The notes under the pieces are model-generated. The model made no database searches. It worked only from the letters and a program-made list of their open reading frames with translations, and had not been told where the DNA came from. DNA of 64,000 nucleotides from Catenuloplanes niger. GTDB taxonomy: Bacteria; Actinomycetota; Actinomycetes; Mycobacteriales; Micromonosporaceae. Where the stretch lies: positions 7,488,501 to 7,552,500 of the forward strand of contig NZ_JAVDYC010000001.1 in assembly GCF_031458255.1 (NCBI RefSeq). The letters are read 5' to 3'. The translations under genes and the position numbers were made by a program. This document shows, piece after piece, positions 54,678-63,667 of this stretch. Numbering within the stretch: the first letter of the stretch is position 1; each line of letters starts with the position of its first letter.

Positions 54678-54755
54678 ATCGGTGTCCACCTGCCCGCAGA
54701 AGTGTCCTGACGCTCCCAGCACAGCACCGTTCCGCGGTGAACCGACATACACCTG

Positions 54756-54787
54756 CGGAAAGCCGACCCGATCGGGTCGGCTTTCCG
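54756..54787. terminator. 32-bp perfect palindrome upstream of nuclease gene
   Basis: GGAAAGCCGACCCGA (54757-54771) is followed at once by its exact complement (54772-54786), with one more base pair outside. With no loop it may be a cruciform, terminator or operator for the nuclease gene. Confidence 0.55.
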
Positions 54788-54799
54788 GCCGCCGGGACG

Positions 54800-54837
54800 C
54801 GAGGACCCCCGCCCGATGCGCCGGGCGGGGGTCCTCG
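54800..54837 (-). terminator. Terminator of Ala/Glu-rich protein gene
   Basis: CGAGGACCCCCGCCCG (54800-54815) and CGGGCGGGGGTCCTCG (54822-54837) form a perfect 16-bp stem with a 6-nt loop, 18 bp past the stop on the minus strand. Confidence 0.8.
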
Positions 54838-54855
54838 TCGTACGGCGAGAGGGGA

Positions 54856-55737
54856 TCAGTTCTCGCCGACGGGGTTGCCGTTCGCGTCGTACGCGGCGCC
54901 CTCGGCGCCCGCGTCCTCCGCGGCGGCCTCGTCCTCGGCGCCGGCCTCAGCCTCGGCGTCCGCACCCGCGTCCGCCTCGGCACCCGCGTCCGCCTCGGCA
55001 CCCGCGTCCGCCACGCCACCGACGCCGGCGGCGGCCTTCGCCTCGGCGAGCGCCAGGCAGGCCTCGAAGAAGACGGTCTGCGCGTCCGTGACGGCCTGCG
55101 CCGCGTCCTCGGCACCGGCCTCCGCCTCGGCGTCCGCACCCGCGTCGGCCTCGGCACCGGCCGCGTCCTCCGCGCTGGCGCTCGCGTCGGCCTCCGCCTC
55201 GGCGGCCTTCTCGGCCTCGGCCTCCTCGGCCTCGGCCTTCTCGGCCCAGCCGGCGGCCATCTCCGCGGACTTCTTCGCCGACTTCGTGGTGGCGGCGATC
55301 TCCTTCTCCGCCTCCTCCTTCGCGGCGGCGTCCGCGGCGGACTCGCTCTCCTCCGGGGCCGCGGTCTCCTCGGCGGCGCCCTCACCCGCGACGTCCTCCT
55401 GGGCGGTCTGCAGCGCGGCCGCGAAGACGTCACAGGACTCGTCCAGTGCCACGGCCGCGGCCTGTGCCGCCTCCACTGCGTCGGCGCCGCCCTCCGGCGC
55501 GAGCTCCGCGCCGTCGCAGAGCACCACACCGGCGTTGATCTCGACCTCGGCGCACTCGGCCACGTTGAACTGCTGGCCCTCGACGTTGATCAGACCGGCC
55601 GTGGCCGCCGCCTCGTTCTTGTTCTCACCGGCGTTGGCGAAGCCGAGGCCCGTGACGCCGGCCACCACGATCGCGCCTGCGACAACGGCCGCGCCGATCG
55701 CCTTGCGGTTCTTCAGGGTGCCGTATCGCCATTGCAT
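54856..55737 (-). CDS. Exported Ala/Glu-rich low-complexity protein
   Basis: 293 residues from ATG 55737. A basic N-terminus and hydrophobic helix (KAIGAAVVAGAIVVAGVTGL) form a signal peptide or anchor. The next ~90 residues include three cysteines (NVAECAEVEI, GVVLCDGAEL, LDESCDVFAA), suggesting a disulphide-bonded head. The rest is Ala/Glu/Asp-rich and helical, with repeated EADAGAEADAGADAE-type runs. A fourth Cys is in FFEACLALAEA. It resembles a surface stalk or spacer protein; the family is not recognised. It is divergent from the ABC operon. Confidence 0.7.
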   Translation of the reverse strand: MQWRYGTLKNRKAIGAAVVAGAIVVAGVTGLGFANAGENKNEAAATAGLINVEGQQFNVAECAEVEINAGVVLCDGAELAPEGGADAVEAAQAAAVALDESCDVFAAALQTAQEDVAGEGAAEETAAPEESESAADAAAKEEAEKEIAATTKSAKKSAEMAAGWAEKAEAEEAEAEKAAEAEADASASAEDAAGAEADAGADAEAEAGAEDAAQAVTDAQTVFFEACLALAEAKAAAGVGGVADAGAEADAGAEADAGADAEAEAGAEDEAAAEDAGAEGAAYDANGNPVGEN

Positions 55738-55828
55738 GTCTGCCACCACTCCCAGCGGGCTCGGATTCATGAACGTGCGCGCACCGGGTCCTACGCGGGC
55801 CGCCGCCGGAAAGGTTCAGAGTCGGCCG

Positions 55829-55863
55829 GAATCGGCGCCGATTCACCCATACGTGGGCGTATG
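55829..55863. promoter_or_regulatory. Two palindromes in divergent control region
   Basis: GAATCGGCGCCGATTC (55829-55844) is a perfect 16-bp palindrome. CATACG-TGGG-CGTATG (55848-55863) is a perfect 6+4+6 inverted repeat. They lie between the divergent Ala/Glu-rich gene and ABC operon, just upstream of the ABC -35 box. Confidence 0.5.
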
Positions 55864-55883
55864 CATCCGGTTACTTGAGATCG

Positions 55884-55912
55884 TTGACCAAGGGGACATC
55901 GATGTATAAGGT
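55884..55912 (+). promoter_or_regulatory. Promoter of ABC operon
   Basis: TTGACC (55884-55889), a 17-bp spacer and TAAGGT (55907-55912) form the best -35/-10 pair in the window. The mRNA should start near 55919, with a GGAGGAG ribosome site before ATG 55941. Confidence 0.65.
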
Positions 55913-55940
55913 CTGCGCGACCCGGCTGCGGAGGAGAGGG

Positions 55941-56864
55941 ATGACCACCACACCGCTGTCCCTGCCGGCACCGCCGGAGCGGGCACCCGAGTTCGGTGGG
56001 GACTCGCTCATCGTCTGCGAGAACCTGGTCCGGATCTATCAGACCGGGTCGATCGAGGTGCAGGCACTGCAGGGCCTCGACCTGACCGTGGACGCGGGAG
56101 AGATGGTCGCGGTCGTCGGCGCCTCCGGCTCCGGCAAGTCGACGCTGCTGTCCATCCTGGCCGGCATCGACGCGCCCACCGCGGGCCGGGCGCGGGTGGA
56201 CACCTGGAACCTGCTCGACATGTCCCGCGCCGACCGGGTGCGCTACCGGCGGCACACGGTCGGGTTCGTCCGGCAGCAGACCGCGAGCAACCTGGTGCCG
56301 TACCTGACCGCGAGGCAGATGGTGGACCTGCCGATGACGGCGGCGCGCACCCCGTCGCGGACCAGGAAGGCACGGGTTCCCGAGCTGCTGGCCATGCTCG
56401 GCGTGGGCGATCTCGCGGACCGGCGGCCGGCGCAGCTCTCCGGCGGCCAGCAGATGCGGGTCGCGATCGCGGTCGCGCTGGCGAACGCGCCGCGCGTGCT
56501 GCTGGCCGACGAGCCGACCGGCGAGCTGGACACCACGACCTCGGCCGAGGTCTTCGGCGCGCTGCGCGACGTCAACCGCGAGCTCGGCGTCACCGTCGTG
56601 GTCGTCACCCACGACCCGGAGGTCAGCGGGCAGGTCGAGCGCACGGTCGCGATCCGCGACGGGCGCACCAGCAGCGAGGTGCTGCGCCGCGCCGCCGTGA
56701 ACGGCGACGGCGACCACGAGGTGATCGCGGAGGAGTACGCGGTGATGGACCGCGCCGGCCGGGTGCAGGTGCCGCGCGAGTACCGCGAGGCGCTCGCGCT
56801 GACCCGCCGGGTCCGGCTCGCGCTCGAGTCCGACCACGTCTCGATCAAGAGAGACGACACATGA
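55941..56864 (+). CDS. ABC transporter ATPase (first of operon)
   Basis: 307 residues. Walker A GASGSGKST, signature LSGGQQMRV, Walker B VLLADEPTGELD and H-loop VVTHD are intact. The C-terminal ~65 residues beyond the ATPase core (YAVMDRAGRVQVPREYREAL and on) form an extension with a Gly-Arg-hydrophobic block seen in some FtsX-partner ATPases. It overlaps the second ATPase by 4 bp (ATGA), so the two are translated together and may form a heterodimer. ATG 55941 is preferred over upstream starts because of the GGAGGAG site. Confidence 0.9.
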   Translation: MTTTPLSLPAPPERAPEFGGDSLIVCENLVRIYQTGSIEVQALQGLDLTVDAGEMVAVVGASGSGKSTLLSILAGIDAPTAGRARVDTWNLLDMSRADRVRYRRHTVGFVRQQTASNLVPYLTARQMVDLPMTAARTPSRTRKARVPELLAMLGVGDLADRRPAQLSGGQQMRVAIAVALANAPRVLLADEPTGELDTTTSAEVFGALRDVNRELGVTVVVVTHDPEVSGQVERTVAIRDGRTSSEVLRRAAVNGDGDHEVIAEEYAVMDRAGRVQVPREYREALALTRRVRLALESDHVSIKRDDT

Positions 56865-57517
56865 ACATCTTGACGGTACGCGGCGTGAGCCGGCGGTTCG
56901 GCGACGTGCACGCGCTGCGGGACGTGTCGTTCGAGGTCGAGGCCGGGACCATGGTCGCGCTGGTCGGCCGGTCCGGCTCCGGCAAGACCACGCTGCTCAA
57001 CGTGATCGGCGGCCTGGACCGCCCGGACAGCGGCACGGTCCACGTCGACGACGTCGAGGTCACCGCGCTCGACGAGGACGGCCTGGCCCACCTGCGGCGG
57101 GAGCGCGTGGCGTACGTCTTCCAGACGTTCGGCCTGATCCCGGTGCTCTCCGCGGCCGAGAACGTGGGCGCGCCGCTGCGCCTGGCCCGCACGCCCGCCG
57201 CCGAGCGGGAGAAGCGCGTCCAGCTGCTGCTGGAACTGGTCGGCCTGGCCGGCCACGCGGCGCAGCGACCCGGCGAGATGTCCGGCGGTCAGCAGCAGCG
57301 CGTCGCGATCGCCCGCGCGCTGGCCGCGTCGCCCCGGCTGCTGATCGCGGACGAGCCGACCGGGCAGCTCGACGCGGAGACCGGCCTGGCCGTGATGGCG
57401 CTGCTGCGCGGCATCGTCGAGTCCGAGGGCGTCACCGCGCTCGTCTCCACCCACGACCCGGTGATGATGGCGCTGGCCGACCGGGTGCTCGACATCCACG
57501 ACGGAACGATCGCGTGA
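56861..57517 (+). CDS. ABC transporter ATPase (second of operon)
   Basis: 218 residues, MacB/LolD type: Walker A GRSGSGKTT, Q-loop YVFQTFGLIP, signature MSGGQQQRV, Walker B LLIADEPTGQLD and H-loop VSTHD. It has no C-terminal extension, unlike the first ATPase. The 46-bp gap to the first permease gene has a GGTGGGCGTCGG stretch as ribosome site. Confidence 0.92.
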   Translation: MNILTVRGVSRRFGDVHALRDVSFEVEAGTMVALVGRSGSGKTTLLNVIGGLDRPDSGTVHVDDVEVTALDEDGLAHLRRERVAYVFQTFGLIPVLSAAENVGAPLRLARTPAAEREKRVQLLLELVGLAGHAAQRPGEMSGGQQQRVAIARALAASPRLLIADEPTGQLDAETGLAVMALLRGIVESEGVTALVSTHDPVMMALADRVLDIHDGTIA

Positions 57518-57563
57518 GCGCGCCGGGGCCCGGCCGGCGGCGCGGCGTCGAGGTGGGCGTCGG

Positions 57564-60500
57564 ATGAGCTTCCTGGCGCGGCGGGCGAGAGCGCAGTGGC
57601 CGCTGCTGTGCGCGCTGCTCGCCGTGGTCACGGTCGGGGTCACGGTGCTCGGCGTCTGCGCGCTGCTGATCACGCGGACCGGCGAGCGCGCGGTGGAGAC
57701 CGCGGCCGCCCGCGCCACCGTCGACGACATCAGCGTCACCGCGTACACGGTCACGGTCCGCGGCGGGGACGCGCGGTCGGTGATGGACGACAGCGGCGCG
57801 GTGCTGACCGAGGCGCTGGCACCGCTGCCGGTCACGCTCGCCACCCGCACGTCCACGCTGCTCCGTCCGCTGCCGACGATGCCGAAGGGCGGCGACTTCC
57901 CGGCCCAGGGCTACCTCTCCGCGCTCTCCGACCTGGACTCACGGGTCGAGCTGCTGGACGGTCGCCTGCCCGGCACCGGCTACGAGACCGTGCTGCTGAG
58001 GAGCACCGCGACGCTGCTCGGCCTGGAGATCGGCGACCGGGTGCCGTTCGGCGTGGAGAACTCCCCGGAGCGCCCGGCCGGCTTCGAGGTCACCGTGGTC
58101 GGCATCGTCGCGGCCCTGCCCGGCACCGGCTGGGAGCGCGATCCGCTGACCGGCAGCGGGTTCGACCCCGACCACAACGACGGCCGGTTCCAGCGGCCGC
58201 TCAGCACGTACGGCCCGTTCCTGGTCGGCCTGGACGCGGTGCTGGCCAGCGGCTCCTCGCTGGACCGGCTGGACGTCACCGCGCTACCCGACCTGTCCGC
58301 CGCGGACCGCCGCGACCTCGAGGCGGTCGAGACCCGGGTGCGGGCCGCGGACCGGCGGCTCGGCGGTGTGCTCGGCGACCGCGTCGAGATCGAGCGGATC
58401 TCCACGAGCCTGCCGCGCACGCTGGCCGCCGCGGACCTCCAGCAGCGGGTCACCACGGCCACGGTCGTGTCCGTCGCGATCCTCGGCACCGTGCTCACCG
58501 CGACCGCGCTGGCGCTGGCCGGGCGGCTGACCGCGGGCGTACGTACCGTGGAGACCTCGCTGTTGACCGCGCTCGGCTTCAGCCGGCGGCAGCTGGCCGC
58601 GACCGCGGTCGTCGAGTCGCTGCTGCTCGCCGCGCTCGCCGTCGCGATCGGCGTGCCCGCGTCGTCCGCGCTGCACGCCGCACTGACCCAGCTGCCCGCG
58701 CTGCGCGACGCCGGCCTCGCCGAGCACCCGGCCGTCACCGCGGCCCAGCTGCTCACGGTCGCCGGCGGCGCGCTCGCGCTGACCGCGGTGCTGGTCTCGC
58801 TGGCGCTGCGGCCGGTCGCCGAGGTCAAGGACCGGCGGTCCCGGGGCGAGACGCTGGCCCGCTCCGGAGCGGACGTGGTGCTGGTCGCGTTCGCGGCCGT
58901 CGGACTGTGGCAGCTGTGGTCGCAGCCGGCCGACGCCGGCGGCGGCCAGGACGCGGTCCGGATCCTCGCGCCCTCGCTGCTGCTGCTCGCCGGTGCCGCG
59001 CTCGCGCTGCGGCTGGTCCCGCCCGCGCTCGCGATCGCGGACCGGCTGGCCCGGCGGGCCCGGGGCTTCGTGATCCCGCTGGCCGCGTTCGAGGCGGCCC
59101 GCCGGCCGCAGGCGGTCGCGGCCGGGCTGCTGGTCGGGCTGGCCTGCGCGGCCGGCTCGTTCGGCGTCGGCTTCGACGCGACCTGGCAGCGATCCCAGCA
59201 CGACCAGGCCGCGCTCGCGGTCGGCACCGACCTGGCGGTCACGCTCGACTCACCGGTCGCGGCCGGGCAGGGCGCGGCCGTCGCGACCGCGACCGGCGGC
59301 ACGGTCAGCGCGGTCACCACCCGGCCGGTCGCGGTCGGGCAGTGGCTCGGCACCGGCGGCGACGCGCCCCGGCTGGTCGCGGTGGACACCACGCACGCGG
59401 CCGAGGTGCTGCGCGGGCGGCTGGACGGCGGTCGCACCTGGGCCGGTGCCGGCGCGACGCTCGCGCCACCGCCGGTGCCCGCGGGCCGCCCGGTGCCGGC
59501 CGGCGCGGCGATCACCGTGCGCGGCACGATCGACGCCCCGCTGCCGGTCCTGGTCGCGCCGCGGCTGGTGTTCCAGGACGCGGCCGGCGTACGGGTGCCC
59601 TGCGTCGCCGACCCGATCCCGCTCGACGGCGCCGCGCACCCGCTGCCGGACTGCGTCGCCACGGACGGGCTGTCGCTGGTCGCGATGGTGCTGCCGCTGC
59701 GGCTGGACTGGGAGTCGCTCCTCGACGACCTCAGCGCGCTCGGCGGCCGGTCCGACGCGGTCTCGATCTCCGTCACGCTGCCCGGCACGACCGGGGCGGC
59801 CGCGGCGCCGTGGACCGGCCACTCCGCCGGCCCGATGCCGGAACTGGTGGAGAACCCGGCCGTCTCGTGGCGCGGCGAGGTCATCAGCGTGACCGCGGAC
59901 GTGTCGATGGACGGACCGGTGGAGGCCGGCCGGACGCTGGTCGCCGCCGTGTTCGACACGGCCGGGTCCGTGCCGGTCGCGGTCTCGCAGCGGTTCGCGG
60001 ACGAACTCGGCGTCGGTCCGGGCACCTCGCTCAGCGTCGCGGTCGGCGCCACGCCGGTGCCCGTGCGGATCGTGGACGTGGTGCCGGCGGTGCCGTCCGC
60101 ACCCGGTGCCGGCGCGCTGCTCGCGGACGTGGACTGGCTGTCCCGCGCGTTGATCGTGCAGGGCGGCGACGTGACGCCGGTGGTGGACGCGATCTGGGCG
60201 GGTGATCCGGCCCCCGGCGCGGCGGAGCGGGCCGGGGCGCTGCGCCTCGGCCCGGTGCTCACCAGGGACGGTGAGACCGCCCGGCTCACCGCGGGGCCGC
60301 TGCGCGCCGGGCTGCCGGCCACGCTGCGGCTGCTGGTCCCCGCGGCGGCGCTGCTGCTGCTCGCCGGCGTGATCCTGCACGTCACCTGCGACCTGCAGCT
60401 CCGGGCACTGGAGGTGGCGCGGTTGCGCGGGCTGGGCATGACCCGGCGGGAGATCCGGCGGGTGCTGCTCGGCCAGCACGCCGGCGTGCTCGCGCCGCTG

Positions 60501-60731
60501 ATCGTGGCGGGGACGCTGGTCGGCGCGCTGGCCACGGTGCTGGGCGCGCCGTCGCTGGTGCGGTCGGACACCGGCGGCGCGCCGGTACCGGCCGCGCTGC
60601 CGTACTGGCCGTGGGCGGCCGAGGCCGGGCTCTTCGCCGCGCTGCTGACCGCGTGCCTGCTGGCCGTGGCCGTGGTGGTGTCGGTCCAGGCCCGGCGCGC
60701 GGACGCGGCACACCTGCGGGTGGCGTCGTGA
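57564..60731 (+). CDS. Large FtsX-type ABC permease (1055 aa)
   Basis: 1055 residues. An N-terminal helix (LLCALLAVVTVGVTVLGVCA) anchors a ~260-residue extracytoplasmic domain. A first FtsX core starts near residue 295 (VVSVAILGTVLTATALALAG), with further helices in the centre, a second extracytoplasmic domain (~residues 540-890) and a last FtsX core (LLVPAAALLLLAGVILHVTC). Such duplicated permeases probably act as exporters or mechanotransducers; substrate unknown. It overlaps the second permease by 4 bp. Confidence 0.88.
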   Translation: MSFLARRARAQWPLLCALLAVVTVGVTVLGVCALLITRTGERAVETAAARATVDDISVTAYTVTVRGGDARSVMDDSGAVLTEALAPLPVTLATRTSTLLRPLPTMPKGGDFPAQGYLSALSDLDSRVELLDGRLPGTGYETVLLRSTATLLGLEIGDRVPFGVENSPERPAGFEVTVVGIVAALPGTGWERDPLTGSGFDPDHNDGRFQRPLSTYGPFLVGLDAVLASGSSLDRLDVTALPDLSAADRRDLEAVETRVRAADRRLGGVLGDRVEIERISTSLPRTLAAADLQQRVTTATVVSVAILGTVLTATALALAGRLTAGVRTVETSLLTALGFSRRQLAATAVVESLLLAALAVAIGVPASSALHAALTQLPALRDAGLAEHPAVTAAQLLTVAGGALALTAVLVSLALRPVAEVKDRRSRGETLARSGADVVLVAFAAVGLWQLWSQPADAGGGQDAVRILAPSLLLLAGAALALRLVPPALAIADRLARRARGFVIPLAAFEAARRPQAVAAGLLVGLACAAGSFGVGFDATWQRSQHDQAALAVGTDLAVTLDSPVAAGQGAAVATATGGTVSAVTTRPVAVGQWLGTGGDAPRLVAVDTTHAAEVLRGRLDGGRTWAGAGATLAPPPVPAGRPVPAGAAITVRGTIDAPLPVLVAPRLVFQDAAGVRVPCVADPIPLDGAAHPLPDCVATDGLSLVAMVLPLRLDWESLLDDLSALGGRSDAVSISVTLPGTTGAAAAPWTGHSAGPMPELVENPAVSWRGEVISVTADVSMDGPVEAGRTLVAAVFDTAGSVPVAVSQRFADELGVGPGTSLSVAVGATPVPVRIVDVVPAVPSAPGAGALLADVDWLSRALIVQGGDVTPVVDAIWAGDPAPGAAERAGALRLGPVLTRDGETARLTAGPLRAGLPATLRLLVPAAALLLLAGVILHVTCDLQLRALEVARLRGLGMTRREIRRVLLGQHAGVLAPLIVAGTLVGALATVLGAPSLVRSDTGGAPVPAALPYWPWAAEAGLFAALLTACLLAVAVVVSVQARRADAAHLRVAS

Positions 60732-63562
60732 GCCCGGCCCCGGGACGGCCCGGGACCGCGCCGGAGCCGGTGGGGTCCGACCCGGGTCCGCAGTCCCCGC
60801 GGCGCGGCGTGCCGTCGGCGTCGTCCCGGCCGGGCCCGCGCCGGCTGAGCGCGGCCCGCCCGGCCCCGCACTGGCCCAGCGTCGCCGGGCGGGCGCGCGC
60901 CGACGCCGGCCCGCTGGCGCTGGTCGCGGTCGTGGTCGTGGTGACCGCGCTGCTGGCCGGCGCGGTACCGCCGCTGCTCCGGGCGACCGCGGACGCCGCG
61001 GTCCGGGACGCGATCCGCCGGGCCGGCCCGCCGGCGACCGTCCGGGTGCAGGTCGGCTGGTCCCCGGACGACCTGAACGGCGGCCGGACGCGCTTGCCCG
61101 AGCTGCCCGCGGAGGTCGAGTCGGCGCGGCTGCTCGCCACGGCCGGCCTGACCGACGACGTCCGGTCGCTGCTGGACCCGCCGATCGCGACCGCGCTCAG
61201 CGAGGTGTTCACGATGCCGGAGGGCACCGCGCCGCGCACGCTGCAGCTGGCGTACCTGGCGAACTCGCCGGAGGCCGGCGGCGGCCCCGAGGTCACCTGG
61301 GTCGCCGGCGCCGCGCCCGCCGCGACGCGGGAGGGGCGGCTGGAGATCCGCGTCGACGAGCCGTGGCCGGTCCAGGCCGGGCTGTCCGAGTCGGCCGCCG
61401 CCGTGCTCGGCATCGCACCGGGTGCCCGCCTCACCGTCCGCGACGCCACCGGGCTGGACCGGGACGTCCTGGTCAGCGGCGTGTTCCGGCCGGTCGACCC
61501 GGCCGATCCCGCGTGGCGGCTCGCACCGTCGGTGCTCGCACCCGTGCCGGGGGCGGACGGCGCAGGAACCGTCCGGATCGGCGCGCTGCTGTCCCCGGAC
61601 TCGCTGCCGGACGCCCGGATCGCGCTCAAGGCCGGGCAGCTCACCCAGACGATCTGGCTCACTCCGCGCACCGACACGATCACCTGGGCGTCCGCGGAGA
61701 AGCTGGCCGCCGCCGTGATCAAGCTGAAGACCACGTCGGCGACCTCCGGGCAGTACGGCGAGACGATCCGCTGGGAGACACAGCTGGACACGGTGCTGCG
61801 CGACGCCCGGGGCGCGGTGGACGCCGCCGGCACCCAGGCGTCCGTGCTGCTGATCGCCGTGCTCATGACCGCCGCCCTGGTGCTGCTGCTGGCCGCGGAC
61901 CTGCTGGCCCGCCGCCGGGCACCCGGGCTGGTCACGGCGCGGCGCCGGGGTGCCGCGCTCCCCGATCTCACGCTCGAACTGCTCGTCGAGGCCGGGCTGC
62001 TGGCGCTGCTCGCGGGCGCGGCCGGGCTGGCGCTCGCGCTGCTGGTCGCGCCCGGCGTCGCCGTGGGCTGGGCGCTGCCGGTGGTGCTGGTGGCCGCGCT
62101 CGCCGGGCCCGCGTTCGGCACGGTCACCGCGGCGCGCGCCACTCGCAACCGGCGGGCGCCGGCGAACCGTTCCGCGCGCCGCTGGGCCGAGCGGACCGGG
62201 CGGATCCGCCGCGCCACGCTGGACGCCGCGATCGTGCTGGCCGCGACCGGCGCGTTCGTCTCGCTGCGCCAGCGTGGCATCGTGGCCGGCGACGACGGGC
62301 TCCCGGCCGGCGCGCCCGCGCTCGCGGCGGTCGCGGCCGGGCTCCTGCTGCTGCGCCTGATGCCGCTCGGCACCGGGCTGGCGCTGCGCCGCGCGCTGCG
62401 CTCCCGCCGGCCGCTGGCGGTCTTCGGCGCCGCCCGCGCCGCGGCCACGTCCGGTCGCGCGCTGCCGCTGCTGGCCATGGTCGCGGGTACGGCACTGGCC
62501 ACGTTCGCGCTCACGCTGGACGCGACCACCGCGCGCGGCCTGTCCGACGGTGCCTGGCGGACGGCCGGTGCGGACGCCCGACTGGATGTGTCGCCCAGCG
62601 CGGCCGGGTCCACCGTGGACGTGACCGCGCGGATCGCGGCGGCGCCCGGCGTCCGGCAGGCGGTGGCCGGGCAGACGCTGGACGGCGTGCGCGTGGTCGC
62701 GGACGGCCAGGCCGTCACCGTCCGGCTCGTCGCGGTCGACCCGGCCGCGTTCCGGCGGCTCCTGGCGGACACCCCGATCGCGGGCGCCGGCGCGCTCGAC
62801 CGGCTCGCCGCCGCGCCGCCGTCCCCGGCCGCCCCGGTGCCGGTGCTGGTGCGGTCCGCCGACGGCGTGCTCGGCGTCGGCGTGCGGGTCGATCTGCTGC
62901 GTGAGGCGCAGTCCGCGCTGCCGCTGACCGCGGTCGGCACCGCACCGGCGGTCGGTGACGTCCCGGACCTGGTCGTCGCGGACGCGGCCGCGCTGACCGC
63001 GGCGGGGCTGACGGTCGCGCCGAACACGGTCTGGGTCACCGGCACCGGCGCGGCCGACGCGGTCCGGGACGCCGGCCTCACCGGCACCACCGTGCTGCGG
63101 GCGGAGGTCCTCGACGCCCGCCGGGCCGCCCCGCTGACCGCCGGCCTGCTGCTGCTGGCCCGGGCCGCCGCGGTCACGCTGCTGGCGTTCGCGCTGCTCG
63201 GCCTGTTCCTCGGCGCCGCCGCGGACGCGCCGGAACGCTGGCGCACGCTCAGCCGCCTCCGCACGCTCGGCCTGCGCCCGCGGGACACCCGCTGGGTCGC
63301 GGCCGGCGAACTGCTGCCGCCGGCGCTGACCGCCGCGATCGCCGGCCCGCCGCTCGGGCTGGGCCTGGCGTGGCTGACCCGGGACGCCCTGGCGCTGCGC
63401 CTGCTGACCGGCCAGGCGGCCGACCCGGTCCTGACCCCGCCGTGGTGGCAGATCGCGCTGGTCGCCGCGATCCTGCTGGCCGCGGCCGCGCTGGTCGCGC
63501 CGGTCGAGGCCGCGGTCCGCCGGCACCGCAACCTCGCGGAGACGCTGCGGATCGGCGGCTGA
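60728..63562 (+). CDS. Large FtsX-type ABC permease (944 aa)
   Basis: 944 residues from GTG 60728 (GTGA overlap with the preceding stop). A ~50-residue Pro/Arg-rich cytosolic head precedes the first helix (LALVAVVVVVTALLAGAVPP). Architecture then mirrors the first permease: extracytoplasmic domain, helix bundle around residue 380 (VLLIAVLMTAALVLLLAADL), a second domain and a C-terminal FtsX core (AVTLLAFALLGLFLGAAADA). It is probably the obligate partner of the 1055-residue permease. Confidence 0.88.
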   Translation: MSPAPGRPGTAPEPVGSDPGPQSPRRGVPSASSRPGPRRLSAARPAPHWPSVAGRARADAGPLALVAVVVVVTALLAGAVPPLLRATADAAVRDAIRRAGPPATVRVQVGWSPDDLNGGRTRLPELPAEVESARLLATAGLTDDVRSLLDPPIATALSEVFTMPEGTAPRTLQLAYLANSPEAGGGPEVTWVAGAAPAATREGRLEIRVDEPWPVQAGLSESAAAVLGIAPGARLTVRDATGLDRDVLVSGVFRPVDPADPAWRLAPSVLAPVPGADGAGTVRIGALLSPDSLPDARIALKAGQLTQTIWLTPRTDTITWASAEKLAAAVIKLKTTSATSGQYGETIRWETQLDTVLRDARGAVDAAGTQASVLLIAVLMTAALVLLLAADLLARRRAPGLVTARRRGAALPDLTLELLVEAGLLALLAGAAGLALALLVAPGVAVGWALPVVLVAALAGPAFGTVTAARATRNRRAPANRSARRWAERTGRIRRATLDAAIVLAATGAFVSLRQRGIVAGDDGLPAGAPALAAVAAGLLLLRLMPLGTGLALRRALRSRRPLAVFGAARAAATSGRALPLLAMVAGTALATFALTLDATTARGLSDGAWRTAGADARLDVSPSAAGSTVDVTARIAAAPGVRQAVAGQTLDGVRVVADGQAVTVRLVAVDPAAFRRLLADTPIAGAGALDRLAAAPPSPAAPVPVLVRSADGVLGVGVRVDLLREAQSALPLTAVGTAPAVGDVPDLVVADAAALTAAGLTVAPNTVWVTGTGAADAVRDAGLTGTTVLRAEVLDARRAAPLTAGLLLLARAAAVTLLAFALLGLFLGAAADAPERWRTLSRLRTLGLRPRDTRWVAAGELLPPALTAAIAGPPLGLGLAWLTRDALALRLLTGQAADPVLTPPWWQIALVAAILLAAAALVAPVEAAVRRHRNLAETLRIGG

Positions 63563-63625
63563 CCCGGGTCACACCGTGGGGTGCGGGCGCGACCGAAGGG
63601 GACGGACAGCCTTGCCACGTCCTGT

Positions 63626-63631
63626 TAGGGT
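63626..63631 (+). promoter_or_regulatory. Possible -10 box of the right-edge gene
   Basis: TAGGGT lies 36 nt before ATG 63668, leaving a short leader with CGGGAG. No clear -35. Confidence 0.35.
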
Positions 63632-63667
63632 GCGCACGCCGGTGTCTCTCCACTGCCGGGAGCGCGC

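Noticed and set aside
57980-63526. Very long open frame (1848 codons) on the minus strand opposite the FtsX permease genes
   Set aside because: Predicted protein is Arg/Gly/Pro/Ser-rich without domains; it mirrors the codon bias of two clear permease genes on the plus strand, as expected in high-GC DNA.
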